From the NCBI RefSeq assembly GCF_021869535.1, contig NW_026262734.1, positions 113,785,588 to 113,849,587 on the forward strand: a stretch of DNA of 64,000 nt. Reading direction: 5' to 3'. A program made the position numbers and the translations under genes. Shown here one piece after another: positions 34,445 through 45,500 of the stretch. The stretch comes from Mytilus californianus (Eukaryota; Mollusca; Bivalvia; Mytilida; Mytilidae). The notes beneath the pieces are model-generated. The model ran no database searches. It was given only the letters and a program-made list of their open reading frames with translations, and was not told the origin of the DNA. Numbering within the stretch: position 1 is the stretch's first letter; each line of letters starts with the position of its first letter.

Positions 34445-35005
34445 TAGTTGCTTGCGCACCAAACTCCTTTCCACTTTAAAATATGTATAATGGTGTAGCA
34501 TCACGACATAAGCCTGTGCGACATACTCATTTTAAGTTTATCATACGTATAGTGGTGTAACATAGCGACATAAAATGTGCGTCAAACTCCCTTTCACTTT
34601 ATCATGTGTATAGTGGTGTAACATTTCGACATAAGCATGCGCGTCAAACTCTCTTCCATTGTATCATGTGTAAAATGGTGTAGCATCACGACATACACAT
34701 GCGTGCTTAACTCCCTTCCACTTTATTATATGTGTAGTGGTGTAGCAATACGATATAAGTTAAGCATGCGTCCCAAACTTCCTTTCATTTTATCATGTGT
34801 AAAGTGGTGTAGCGTCAAGACATATGCATGCTCGCACAACTACCTTCCACTTTTTGATGTGTAAAGTGGTGTTGCATAACGACATACGCATGCGTGTTAA
34901 ACTCCTTTCCACCTTATTATATGTCTAGTGGTGTAGCATCACGACATAAGCAAGCGTGTCAAACTACATTCCACTTGATCATGTGTATGGAATTGTAACA
35001 TACCG
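34445..35005. repeat. ~62-bp minisatellite, about eight units, hairpin-forming
   Basis: The motif TGGTGTAGCATCACGACATA and variants recur roughly every 62 bp (near 34490, 34552, 34613, 34675, 34737, 34804, 34866, 34929). Most units contain CCACTTT, then about 8-10 bases, then AAAGTGG, an inverted pair. Units differ from one another at many positions, so the array is old. Confidence 0.85.
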
Positions 35006-35039
35006 AAATACATTCTAAAACACATGTGAAAAATGAACA

Positions 35040-37070
35040 GTCGAAATAGTCTCATCTCAAAAGATAGACATACAATTCAAATTGAACAATTCACAAGTAG
35101 ACGGTGTTGGTACACAATCATTTCTCAAAAAAGACAAAGTCTACAGAACAGATTTCTTTTCGTTCCTGGTACTATGTAGTGTATAACAGATAAATCTTGT
35201 GATAATGGCTCAGTATTTAATTTCGAGAAATTTGTCCCCAATTCCGATAAAATTTGTACCAGAAGAATTTAACTTCAAAATAAATTTACATTTCAAAAGC
35301 ACATGTAGCATTATTGTAATGAAGAAATGAAATACGAACGTATTTGCCAGAGTACGACCTAGGGGTACTCGCAGTTGCACTTTAAAAGTGTATTATATAC
35401 CCATGGGTCTCCAACAAAGCCAGGAATCCTGCACCCATAGGCGGATTTGAGCAGGTCATGCAACACTACTCTATTCTAGATCCGGAAATGTGCGCCACTT
35501 TTTACTTAGAAACTTAGAGATGAACCCCCCCAGCCTCCAACCCCAACCCCCCAAAAAAATCAAGAATAAGACATTAATTTATTAATTATCTTTAACTACA
35601 TACAAGACGATAAATTTAAAATGTTAAGATGGAAATTTCTACATTATATTTTACCAACCATACAATTACATTTCTCTTGGAAAAAAACTAAATCTCATTT
35701 ATGTAATATATGTCATGCCATTGAAGATTATGAGCATTAATTTTTGACATGCAAATTTCTGAAATCTACTACTCGATAAACTTAAATTAGGACTTTATAT
35801 GGTATCACTTGGTCCAATTTTTATAAATACAAGATAAACGATAAAAATTATTACAGAGTAAAGCCTAAATTATTATTTTAATGACTAGACTCTTCTTTAT
35901 ATGTTTGGTCCTTTTTAAAATCCAGATAAGAGCTGAATTTCTTAATCACTTGCGTTTACTTATTTCGATAAACTTTTGTTATGGTACAATTTTTCACCAG
36001 ACATGTCATGTTTTACTCTCTGTTATTATTTTTTTTTTAGAAAAGTGTGGTCAAGATCTTCCATTAATTGTCCCGATAAACCAACTTGCAAGCGTTTTAG
36101 ATCCCAATGAATCTATATCCTACTAAAACAGGTTTCATTAGTGTATAAGGGTACATACACATAGTTACAACAGAAAAATGTTTAACGTTTAAGGAGGTAA
36201 TTGGTTTAAACTCGGGTATAATGATGTGTTATAAAAGGTCTAAGCTTATTATTTTTTTAACATCATGATGATATTTATTCATTGAAACTTGCTTGTAAGA
36301 AATATCACCAAGAGTCCAAACTTCTAAGCTTAAAATTGCATTAGCTCAAGGAAGTTATATAGGTTTAATTCTCAGATTCCTTGCCGGCATGGTATAGTAA
36401 AACGCGTTTAATTCAAAGAGAACACAGTGTAGATACAAGTGCAGACAACATAAAACATGAAACTGGACACAACCATACAGAACGTTTTCCAGATATATTT
36501 GACCACATAATGTAGGGTTACTTTTTGAAAATTTCAATAACAATGAAAATATAAGTATTCGACGTATCTAGCTTGATGCTTCCGATCAGGATATTGGTGA
36601 CAAACATTTTAACAATTCTTTGGGTACGCATTCGGAAGAAAATTTCAGAAAATTAACTATCTTTATCGTCTTGAAAATATTGTCCGTAGTAGCAAAAAAA
36701 GGTAGACGAATTCCTTTCGATCGCCATGGAATTTGGATAATCTAGAGATCAAATGATCGATCTAAAAAGAAAGGTAGCAAACTAGATCGTTTAGCCACTC
36801 AGTGTAAATAAACGACGAATTAACGTATTTTAATAGTATCATCTCTATATATTGTGCCTAGATAAAATAATATATAAGCTTTACTCAGCACTATTTGATT
36901 GGTTTTTATTCACAATAGCATCACCTAAACATTGAAGACATTTATTCCGAATATGTTGCTGAAGCAAACCTGCTCTCAACTATGATCCAAAGAAAAGAGG
37001 CATTTATAAACGGAATTAGATCCTAATTTCGTGTTCATAATTTTTAAATGCTTTATCAACTTAAGATTAA
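35040..37070. other. No supported gene
   Basis: AT-rich. 35340-35560 is locally GC-richer with C runs (35526-35553) and resembles dispersed repeat debris. The 81-codon frame at 35881-36126 has no recognisable domain. Confidence 0.55.
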
Positions 37071-37077
37071 TAATATA

Positions 37078-37190
37078 AATTTAGATTTCACCACTGCATA
37101 ACGTGTGTTACAACATTGCTTAACTCAAGACTGTTAAATTTTAAATTTAAAAAGCAAGGCTTACCGAGCTTCTTATATATTTAAAAGTGA
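37078..37190 (+). repeat. Dispersed repeat, inverted copy at 46780-46892
   Basis: TTCACCACTGCATAACGTGT, ACTCAAGACTGTTAAATTTT and CAAGGCTTACCGAGC match the reverse complement of 46780-46892. The two copies lie in opposite orientation ~9.7 kb apart, the second inside an intron of the Roc-COR gene. Confidence 0.7.
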
Positions 37191-37475
37191 ACTGTTTTCA
37201 GTGGAGAAATATCGGCACATGGAAGCTTCTGGGCCCATCTTGAATACTGATATTATTTTCAATATCAACTAATTCTGCATCTATTTTGGACACATGATGA
37301 AACAGCAACAATCAGATAATGTTTTCGTCGTTTGCAAAAACAACATGATGAATTCACACTCTGTATATGCAATGCAATGAGTTAAAAGAACTAATAATTG
37401 TCGTGCTCAAAACGTCTTATCGGTAATAAATTCATTTTTAAACACAAAGACATTTAAAAATAGTTTATCTGTAAA

Positions 37476-37525
37476 GATCTTTGAGTTTGACTGTCCCTCT
37501 AGTATCTTTCGCCCCTCTTTTAGGA
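37476..37525 (+). repeat. PLE-tail fragment (last ~45 bp)
   Basis: TTTGAGTTTGACTGTCCCTC and AGTATCTTTCGCCCCTCTTT are the extreme 3' end of the PLE tail, a strongly 5'-truncated copy. Confidence 0.65.
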
Positions 37526-37940
37526 CTTCATCCATCTGTTCAGGCTAGGACTTCGCCAATCTGTACTTTTTAAAACCTGTGTAAGAATCTCCACAAGTGT
37601 TCCCTCTTTCTCCTGGTTGTTTTTGTTTCTGCTCGTACATTCACGAAAAACTATGAGAACAAACATTCTGACATTAAAACTCTAGAGGACGCAAGATTTG
37701 AAGAGAAAGTAAAGATACCAGTCTTAGAGTTGATATCATGTAAACAGGTACTCGAGACTGTTCAGTGCCGTTTATTTATAAACAAGGTTTCTTTTAGTTT
37801 TGTTCATCTACAAGTCTAAAGTTTACCCTTTATATTTAATTTGAAACCAACCATAGTTCGTATACATGGTATAGGAGCTAATTTTCAAAATCACTTGTAT
37901 TCAAATGTACTAATCAAAGATACAAAGCTTACAATTTTGT

Positions 37941-37990
37941 ACGCCAAACGGTTGTTTCGTCTACAAAAGACTCAACATTGTGTCGCTCGA
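37941..37990 (-). ncRNA. Remnant hammerhead ribozyme motif
   Basis: The minus strand keeps stem II GTCTTTTGTAGAC and GAAAC, but box 1 reads TGTTGA. Flanking CGAGCGACAC and the AAGCTTTGTA block fit the family. Catalysis is not expected. Confidence 0.45.
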
Positions 37991-37999
37991 ATAAAAGTT

Positions 38000-39770
38000 C
38001 AAACATTTATGTACACTATTACTTTTCGATTTGATTAACACGTTGTGTGTCATGTGTACTGGGCAACGTAAATTGCATGTACTGATTGTATATAGGAGCC
38101 TTCTTTTCACTATCTATGTACATTGACTGCATCTTTTAATTTGTTGCCGTATGCCTGATATCTCGAATGACCCTTTGTCTGAATAGTAGTTTACTATACA
38201 GTATTGGTTTGTTCAATGTTGTACGGTGACTTACAGCTAATATCTCCGTTATTTTGACGTTGATGGATAGTTGTTTCATTGGCAATCGTACCACATCTCC
38301 TTATTTGTATACTGTACATTTAAATCTGTTCCTTGTACCATGGAATGGTGTACGTCTGTATTGATAGAAATGTATTTGTAATATTTGTCAAAAATAACAC
38401 AATTATTAGAAGGAAGGAAATTAATACACCTAATTATTTTGATTACTTTATTTTGAAAGCAGTTATGATACATCTGTTTAAGCAAAAATAAATACAATGG
38501 CATAGAGCTTCATCAATCAACAACATGTTATTTAATAATATATCTTAACAACAAACACGCTAAAAAAAAAAAGGTAAACTGACACATAAAGATAACTGTT
38601 TGTGTTGATAAAGGTTATGGAAATTAGGTGTTTAAAGTTAGGTTGATACAATCGTTACCCGAGTGTTTTAATCATTAAAAACGTTTCCTATAACAAACAT
38701 AACAAAGAAAATGATATCTTGCTACCATCAGCTACGTATGTGTTGTTACAAAAGTCTGCGTTGAATATTTGTGTTTTCTAAATCACAGTGTATTTTATAA
38801 AACTTCACTTCACACTGAGGTTATACAACGAGAGAATCATTCCAGTTTGTTAGATTTTGCAGTACTTCACAATTCTTTTAATTTCTTTTTCCGTGTGACT
38901 ACAATTATTTATTTTCCTAAACACACAATTGATTACCAGTATATTATGTGATTGTATAAGTTATAAAGATTCGAGGTAAACAAATTAATTAGGGCAGAAA
39001 AAAAAAATATTTGAGTCAAATTTATCAAATTAGAGGAAAATCATATAGTTTCATTTACTCTCGTGGGTACCTTTCTTCGTCCAGTGAAAGCAAAATGTAT
39101 TTTCATGAAAACTTGCCCTTTTAAATTTGAAAAAAAGGAAATTTGCATTCTTGGATTGAGTCCTGAAAGTATTGACGAACATCTACCAAGATAATCCATC
39201 AAAAAAGTAACCATCGAATAAGAATATATCCACGGTTCTTAAGGATTAATTGAATTCATTTTTGAAGCCTCACCATTTAAAAAAAGAGATGGTCAATATG
39301 ACAGCAACCCCGACAAAAATACGAGATGAAAAAAAAACTAAAAAAACTAAAAGTTATCAAGAAGTGAATGTATTAACCATAATGCAAACAATGCATCGTC
39401 TAAGCATATTGTTATTCAAACAAAGTCCATCTAGTGACCAGCTATCAACATTATTAAAAAGACATTGACCTCAAGAAATAATTTCAGCTTCAATGCTAAC
39501 ATTGCTTATTTGGTATTAGTAAAGTTTCATGAGGCGGGCTAAATTTCATCGAAACTAGTTTTAGTATTTCACCCAATGCATATCCTTTTAATATTGGTCA
39601 AAAACGTAATGGTATGTACACATAAAAACATACGGAATGTCAATAAAACACAAACAAGAACACGTATTATAAAATGTACAACAAAAAATCAGCAAAATGA
39701 TGAAAATTATTTATAGCATGAAGTAGAATACACATCTATCGAAGTATTATATCATATCAATAATCTTTTT
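38000..39770. other. No supported gene
   Basis: AT-rich, stop-dense. TAGTTGTTTCATTGGCAATCG with CCACATCTCC near 38267-38300 is a remnant of the repeat at 53275-53525 in the same orientation. Confidence 0.5.
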
Positions 39771-39779
39771 CTTGAAACA

Positions 39780-40440
39780 TAACGCATCTATCCCATCGAG
39801 CTTGAGATAAAGTATAAAGTATAAAACAGATAAAGTTAGGTCTGCCTCATATCTTGACCTACATACAGAAATTGACAATGAGGGTCTGTTGAAAACAAAA
39901 CTTTACGACAAAAGAGATGATCTTAGCTTACAAATTGTGAACTTTCAATTTCTATGTTACAACATTCCAGCAGCGCCTGCATACGGAGTATATTTCTCTC
40001 AACTGATACGATATTCAAGGGCTTGCATTTCCTATATCATGATTTCCTTGATAGAGGGTTGCTGTTCATAAGGAAGCTTTTAAACTAATAGTTTTAATTG
40101 AAGTTGAAATCGTCCCGTCGTAATTTTTACGGACACCATCACGAGTTGGTTGTCCTTTATGGAATATCTGTTTCACAGATGGCAACCTATATGTTCCAAT
40201 TTTCGAAACTACAATCTTGTCTCCTTTTCCACTAGTGTGACCTAGCGAATTAGACAAATCACGGGATTTGTACTAACATGAGCAACACGACATGTGGAGC
40301 AGGATCAGTTTTATGTTGTGTTTTTTGTAATGTTGTGTGTTTGTTTGTCTTTTTCCTTTTTAGCCATGGTGTTGTCAGTTGATATTCGACTTATAAGTTT
40401 GTATGTCCCTTTGGTATCTTTCGCCTCCCTTCTAATCATA
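39780..40440 (+). mobile_element. PLE fragment: RT C-terminal part plus 3' tail
   Basis: From about 39785 it reads YPIELEIK, then SASYLDLHTEIDNEG, LYDKRDDLSLQIVNFQF and AAPAYGVYFSQLIRYSRACI, close to the fragment at 30480-30720. A frameshift and stops follow near 40035. The tail continues with CACGAGTTGGTTG and CCTAGCGAATTAGAC and ends at ATCTTTCGCCTCCCTT (about 40435). It is heavily 5'-truncated. Confidence 0.8.
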
Positions 40441-40989
40441 AATCATGTGTACACATATATTTCAATCTGAAGATATATTTTTCTAAGCTTAACCACGACA
40501 CGTTTGTCCATAAACTACCTACATATTTAACAAATGGGTTTGAAACCTGACAATTAGTATGTTGCTACTTGCAAAAGCGCAACGTTTCTACTGTGTTTAA
40601 TGTGCACAAATTATCAATACACCTTGATTTTTGTTCTGATGATAGCTAACGCAATTACCTAACGCAATCAAAATACGTATTCCATTTAATCATTGAGATG
40701 ATACCAGATGATAAGCAAAACATTATAAGCAACTCACAGCCATTTGTTATTTCAAGTGCATGTTTGCCATTCATAAAGAGGATTGGATGACGATAGGTCA
40801 TTTGCAAAATTCTTTAATTTTACCTCATTACTGGTGAATTTCAAAAGCTTATTCAAACGACTGGTTCTCGTATCTATAAAATAACAATTCAAAGTCGAAA
40901 TACAGCATATACTTATGACTCTGTTATCATAGATGAATAAAGAAATAATTCATGGCAGCCGTAGATTTGTTTTCTTTAACCAGGGGTTG

Positions 40990-41430
40990 AGTATTTATAT
41001 TATATTATTTTATCTCGAGCGAAATCGAGGTGAGTTGATATCACCGTCTAGTTCATTTCATCTTGAATCCTTTTCAGAAAATTGCTCTAGAATGTCGAAT
41101 ACGTAGAATTTACGGTATGTCCGACCATGAAAAAAATCATATCAATAAAATATAAATATATATCTGAAATAAAAACTTTGCAATAAAAACATACGTATAT
41201 ACAAGATCAATATAGGTAATAAAAAAAAGTCATATTACATGTATTATGTAGTAAATGAAAAATAATCAAACACAAAACAAAAAAACTGCATCATGTTTTC
41301 AATACTTAGAAATTTTGATTTTACTCAGTTTTGTGTGATGTCCCAAGGATACTATAAAGGATATAATCATACCAATTATCGTATCTATTGTCAACTCATG
41401 TAGCCCTACTATACAGTACATAAATAGTCT
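40990..41430. other. No supported gene
   Basis: AT-rich spacer between the PLE fragment and the next open frame. Nothing recognisable. Confidence 0.5.
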
Positions 41431-41721
41431 TTGTCGTTTTCATTTAATCATGACAAGAAGTTTTATATCTACATCAAACTAAATGTTTGGTATCCGACAG
41501 GAGCAAGTTACAGCCCAACAGTACATTGCCAATACTGTGTCCGATGTTTTACAGGTTCTAAAGAATTTATTGATATCATTTGTGAAGCGACACCAATGAA
41601 AACAAAAACGACCGGTGTCTGGTGTCAACAAATTGTTGCACTACATTTCTCGGGTACTGAACAGCGGACCATAATACATGAATTAATAAATGGAGTTAAA
41701 TGCAAAAGAAGTGGCTATTAA
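41431..41721 (+). CDS. Possible small coding exon, unknown function
   Basis: A 96-codon frame with a more protein-like composition than its neighbours. Cysteines occur in C-x-x-C-x-x-C spacing (HCQYCVRCFTG), followed by a C and WCQQIVALHFSG and a GVKCKRSGY end. Two acceptor-like sites lie inside the frame (TCCGACAG before 41502; TTTTACAG before 41555), so it may be the last coding exon of a plus-strand gene with its start further left. No promoter, upstream exon or polyadenylation signal was identified. I do not recognise the family, and chance is still possible. Confidence 0.3.
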   Translation: MSFSFNHDKKFYIYIKLNVWYPTGASYSPTVHCQYCVRCFTGSKEFIDIICEATPMKTKTTGVWCQQIVALHFSGTEQRTIIHELINGVKCKRSGY

Positions 41722-42087
41722 GATCTTACACATATTGAATAGTATTCCATGTTTTTAATGTTTACATGTTTACATGTTACCTATCTATTTTGACTATATA
41801 TTGAGGTCTTTTGGATTAAACATTTAACGAGTTTTTTACTTTTCAAACTTTTGGGTTTTAGCGTAAAAGATAAGGTTCATTTAGGGGAAAAGTTTTGTTT
41901 ATTTAAGAAGTATAGTATTTCATTTGTATGATATGCAAAATATCAGTTGAGTAAAACCATAGAACAAGTCAAAGGAACTTATTAAGGTTTCTTCTATCAA
42001 TATGCAGCAATGTTGTTGACATTACTAGTCAATGTGGGCTAGATCTTCATAGCCAATCTTTTTCAAACTGTTTGGCATTTTACTCCA

Positions 42088-42106
42088 TTTATTAATTAAT
42101 TTTATT
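42088..42106 (-). terminator. Two AATAAA polyadenylation signals for the Roc-COR gene
   Basis: On the minus strand AATAAA occurs at 42106-42101 and at 42093-42088, about 134 and 147 bases past the stop codon. The spacing is suitable for a short 3' untranslated region. Confidence 0.55.
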
Positions 42107-42239
42107 ATCTTTCTTAATTTCAGATTTCTTACAGATCTTTCCAAAAACAATTAACGTCTTTGTGAACTCAATATTACTGTTAAACATATATACATTAAAC
42201 AACATCAGGTACACCAGAGAGCAAGAAGAGTGTGTCTGG

Positions 42240-42541
42240 TCAGTTGAACAGAGTATTTTCAAGAACTCGAATGTCTTTTCCAATACTTTTGTACGCTTGA
42301 GCAATCTTCCGCATAGTGGGTCTAACATTCTTTGCTTTACAAATAAGCATCCATTCATCTATAATACCCTTGTTTAGTTTCACTAAATCTCGTTTCGTTT
42401 GCCTGTGATTGATGGTTTCCCATGTCTCGAGGTCCATTCCAAGTTCAACCAGAAAAAATAAGGATTTGTTTCCAATCAAAGGTGCCATTCTATCAATGTC
42501 TTCATCCGAAGGAACCAGATCCCATTTCTCTGGATCAGTAT
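42240..42541 (-). CDS. Roc-COR gene exon H: second death domain and stop
   Basis: Acceptor CATGTTATTTCAG (AG at 42543-42542), stop at 42242-42240. It completes a split Asp codon, then reads TDPEKWDLVPSDEDIDRM, LIGNKSLFFLVELGMDLETW, KRDLVKLNKGIIDEWMLIC and PTMRKIAQAYKSIGKDI. The order L-G, E-L-G-x-x-x-x-x-W-E, a helix ending in E-W, P-T and a last A-Y helix is that of a death domain. The terminal residues are VLENTLFN. This is the C terminus of the protein. Confidence 0.85.
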
Positions 42542-45500
42542 CTGAAATAACATGAAGTAACAATAGTGTCCTTATTATCTTTACTGTTTTGATGCTTCTT
42601 AATCATTGACTTTCAAATATTTGGTTTTGAACGTTCCTGATGAAGGTGAATCCAGAAAAGTGCTTTGGACACATATAATTGACAAAATGTTTGTAAATTT
42701 TTTTCTGCTTCTTTGCATGTTTTGCGAATCCATCATGTATGGACTACACACATTTCATAAAGGAATTAATGATCGAAACTTTGGCTGCTAATTAACTGTT
42801 GGAATTTGGAACCAAAGTTTACAGATCGTTCCCTAAACATGCTAAATATGCTTTCAAGCTAGTATCTTACCCTTCCGGAGCACATGAGATCACCCCCAGT
42901 TTTTGGTGGGGTTTGTGTTGCTTAGTCTTTGGTTATCTATGTTGTGTCATCTGTACTAGTATTTGTCTGTTTGTCTTTTTATTTTTGGCCATGGCGTTGT
43001 CAGTTTGTTTTCGATCAATTAGTTTGACTGTCTCTCTGGTATCTTTCGTCCCTCTTTTTTGAGCTCGTATATAATAACTGATTTCATATAGCCATTTTTA
43101 TGTGTTGTTTTTTTGGGGGGGTTATATTTTCCATGCGCTCCCATTTGGTCATTTTAATATCGTCATAACAGTTTTTATATAATTTGATGTATTTCTTTTT
43201 TTACAGAATCAGTAATAGCTATTTTCCTTCTACGTTTGTTTATTTCCTCTTCCATCATGTTTTCCTCCTTCAAACTTGCACTGCGCAATTGCCAAGTGGT
43301 GTAAAGGTATAGATCATTACACACAGAAAGAGAGGAAAGAGAGGCAAAGGATACCAAAGGACAATCAACTTTTTTAAACTGGAAGAATCATATGATTTAG
43401 AGACCCCAAAAGAAATCCATAATCCCACACATATACACATAAAAGCTGTTGTAACCTTGATAAAATATCACAAGCTCATGGAGCACACGAAAAATAGTCA
43501 GATGATAGACCAATGTTAATGTGTTTTTCATATTTTTCGTTTGTAAACTAAACTTTGGTTAAACAGTTGTTTACATATTATGTGCATTAACATTTCATTA
43601 TAGTGGTGTTGTCGTTAAGGTCACTGCATACGGAACAAAAAAACTATCATCGAAGTAGGAGGCAGGAAAAATAATTCGAAAGGAAAACTTTTCAAAGAAT
43701 TGTGATAAAATGAAGGATTTTCACTACAAAAAAACTCACTGTACACTTGTTTTATAGCATTTCAAGAATACAAAACATATTCAACTTTTTTGGGGGTTAA
43801 ATTGGAATCATATGACCTTAAGATCCCAAAAGAAATTCATAATCCCACACATATGCAAATGACACTAATGAAAACTGTGAACCCTTTGCAAACAGTCAAA
43901 TCAATGCTTTGTAGAGGATGCATAGTAAACTTAGATAACCAATCTTGTGTTTTGCATAGTTTCCAAACGTGCATCTTATATTGAATTAATAGGAATTTGT
44001 TATTTTATGAAACCAATCTAATTGCTAGCTTTTGTTCGTGAAAAGAACCAAATACCACCAAGAAATGCAAGTTAAATGATGCGATGAATTATATGCAATA
44101 TACCTATATATATAATAATTTTTCGTATAATTTTCTAGTGTAAAAAGAAACAAATTATTAATACTATGAATAGTTTATGTTCTTTTAGTTTATACATACA
44201 CATTATCTATTCTATACAATAAACACAGACGATGTCATTGAAAAAATATGCTTACCAAAGTCCACAAATGCGCCTCTCATAACCTGTACAAAGCAGATGT
44301 AACTATGATTAATATTTTACAATGCAATTAAAACCAAATCAATTCATGGCAATCCTTTTTCTTAACACGTTGTTCTAGAGAACAATGTAAGACAACTATT
44401 TAACAATTTGATGTCATTTCGTCATTTTTTTACAACACTGAATAATGACACAAACAAGTCTGCTTCCTTGTATTTAGACCCAATGACATGTCCATAATAA
44501 TATCGGGAATTTTCTAAATTCATAAAGTTAAACGTGAATATATCTATCTTTTGTTGCGACTACTGATCTATACAGATAGTCTATTTTTTTGCAATATTGT
44601 TCCGACTGTATTCTCAAAGAAGTGTTTGTTCGCCAACGAACTGACAAGACGCATTCAGCTAGTTACGTCGAATATTCATTATTTTCAGCTTCATTAAGGT
44701 TAAAAAAATGTTACCATGTAAAATGAGGTCAAATACTGCTGGAAAAAAATATTGGGTATGTTTTTATCTAGTGTAATGCTTTATGTGCTCATCACTTTGT
44801 TGTACACTATGTCCTTTACATAGAAACGCGTTATTCAATACGATGTTGACAGCTAAGATGAGAAATAAAACCTATATGACACTTCAACGAAAGGATGACA
44901 TAAGCAGAGATCTTTTATAAAACACCACTTTTTCCTTGGATCCATAATTTAATCCAACTATTGCAACATGAATAAACACGACCTTAAATGTTTTGTTTTA
45001 TAACTGCTAACTTCAAATAAATAGAAATGACACTTTATGTGACAAAAATATTCTTTTGTAATTCACAACGTAGAAGTGTTAATTCAAACAACTTTTTTGT
45101 TTGGAAATACATATAAGCAGTTCAACAACATCTTAAACAAGTAAAATATTAAAATGTGTTCAATGAAATACATTTACCTTGCATAAGGTATGCGGATTTT
45201 GTATCTTTCCTTCCTCTACGGCTTTTTTAATTTTTCTGAAAGTCAGTGTTGCTTGCTCGTGACAGAGACATAATGCTTTGAATTTCAGTAGTTGTGGTTC
45301 AGGTTCTACGATGAAGAGGTCATTCCATTCGGCGTATGGTAGTTCAAGATGTGTTACCAATTCGCGAATCTCATCTACATTGTAAAGGATTGACAGTCGA
45401 CGCAGATGAAGTGCTGACAGGTTTTCACTTAGAAAATCTTCATTCGTAACTGTAGAAAAAGTATGAAATAATTTAGGGTCAACAGAGAGCTATTAATTGA

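Noticed and set aside
42799..43062. 87-codon plus-strand frame with hydrophobic segments
   Set aside because: It lies across the PLE-tail repeat, and the same reading recurs in other tail copies with stops.
43175..43357. Possible extra Roc-COR exon with a basic Lys/Arg-rich end
   Set aside because: No acceptor puts this frame in phase with exon G, and its only donor (TCT/GTAAAA) does not fit exon H; exons G and H join directly in frame.
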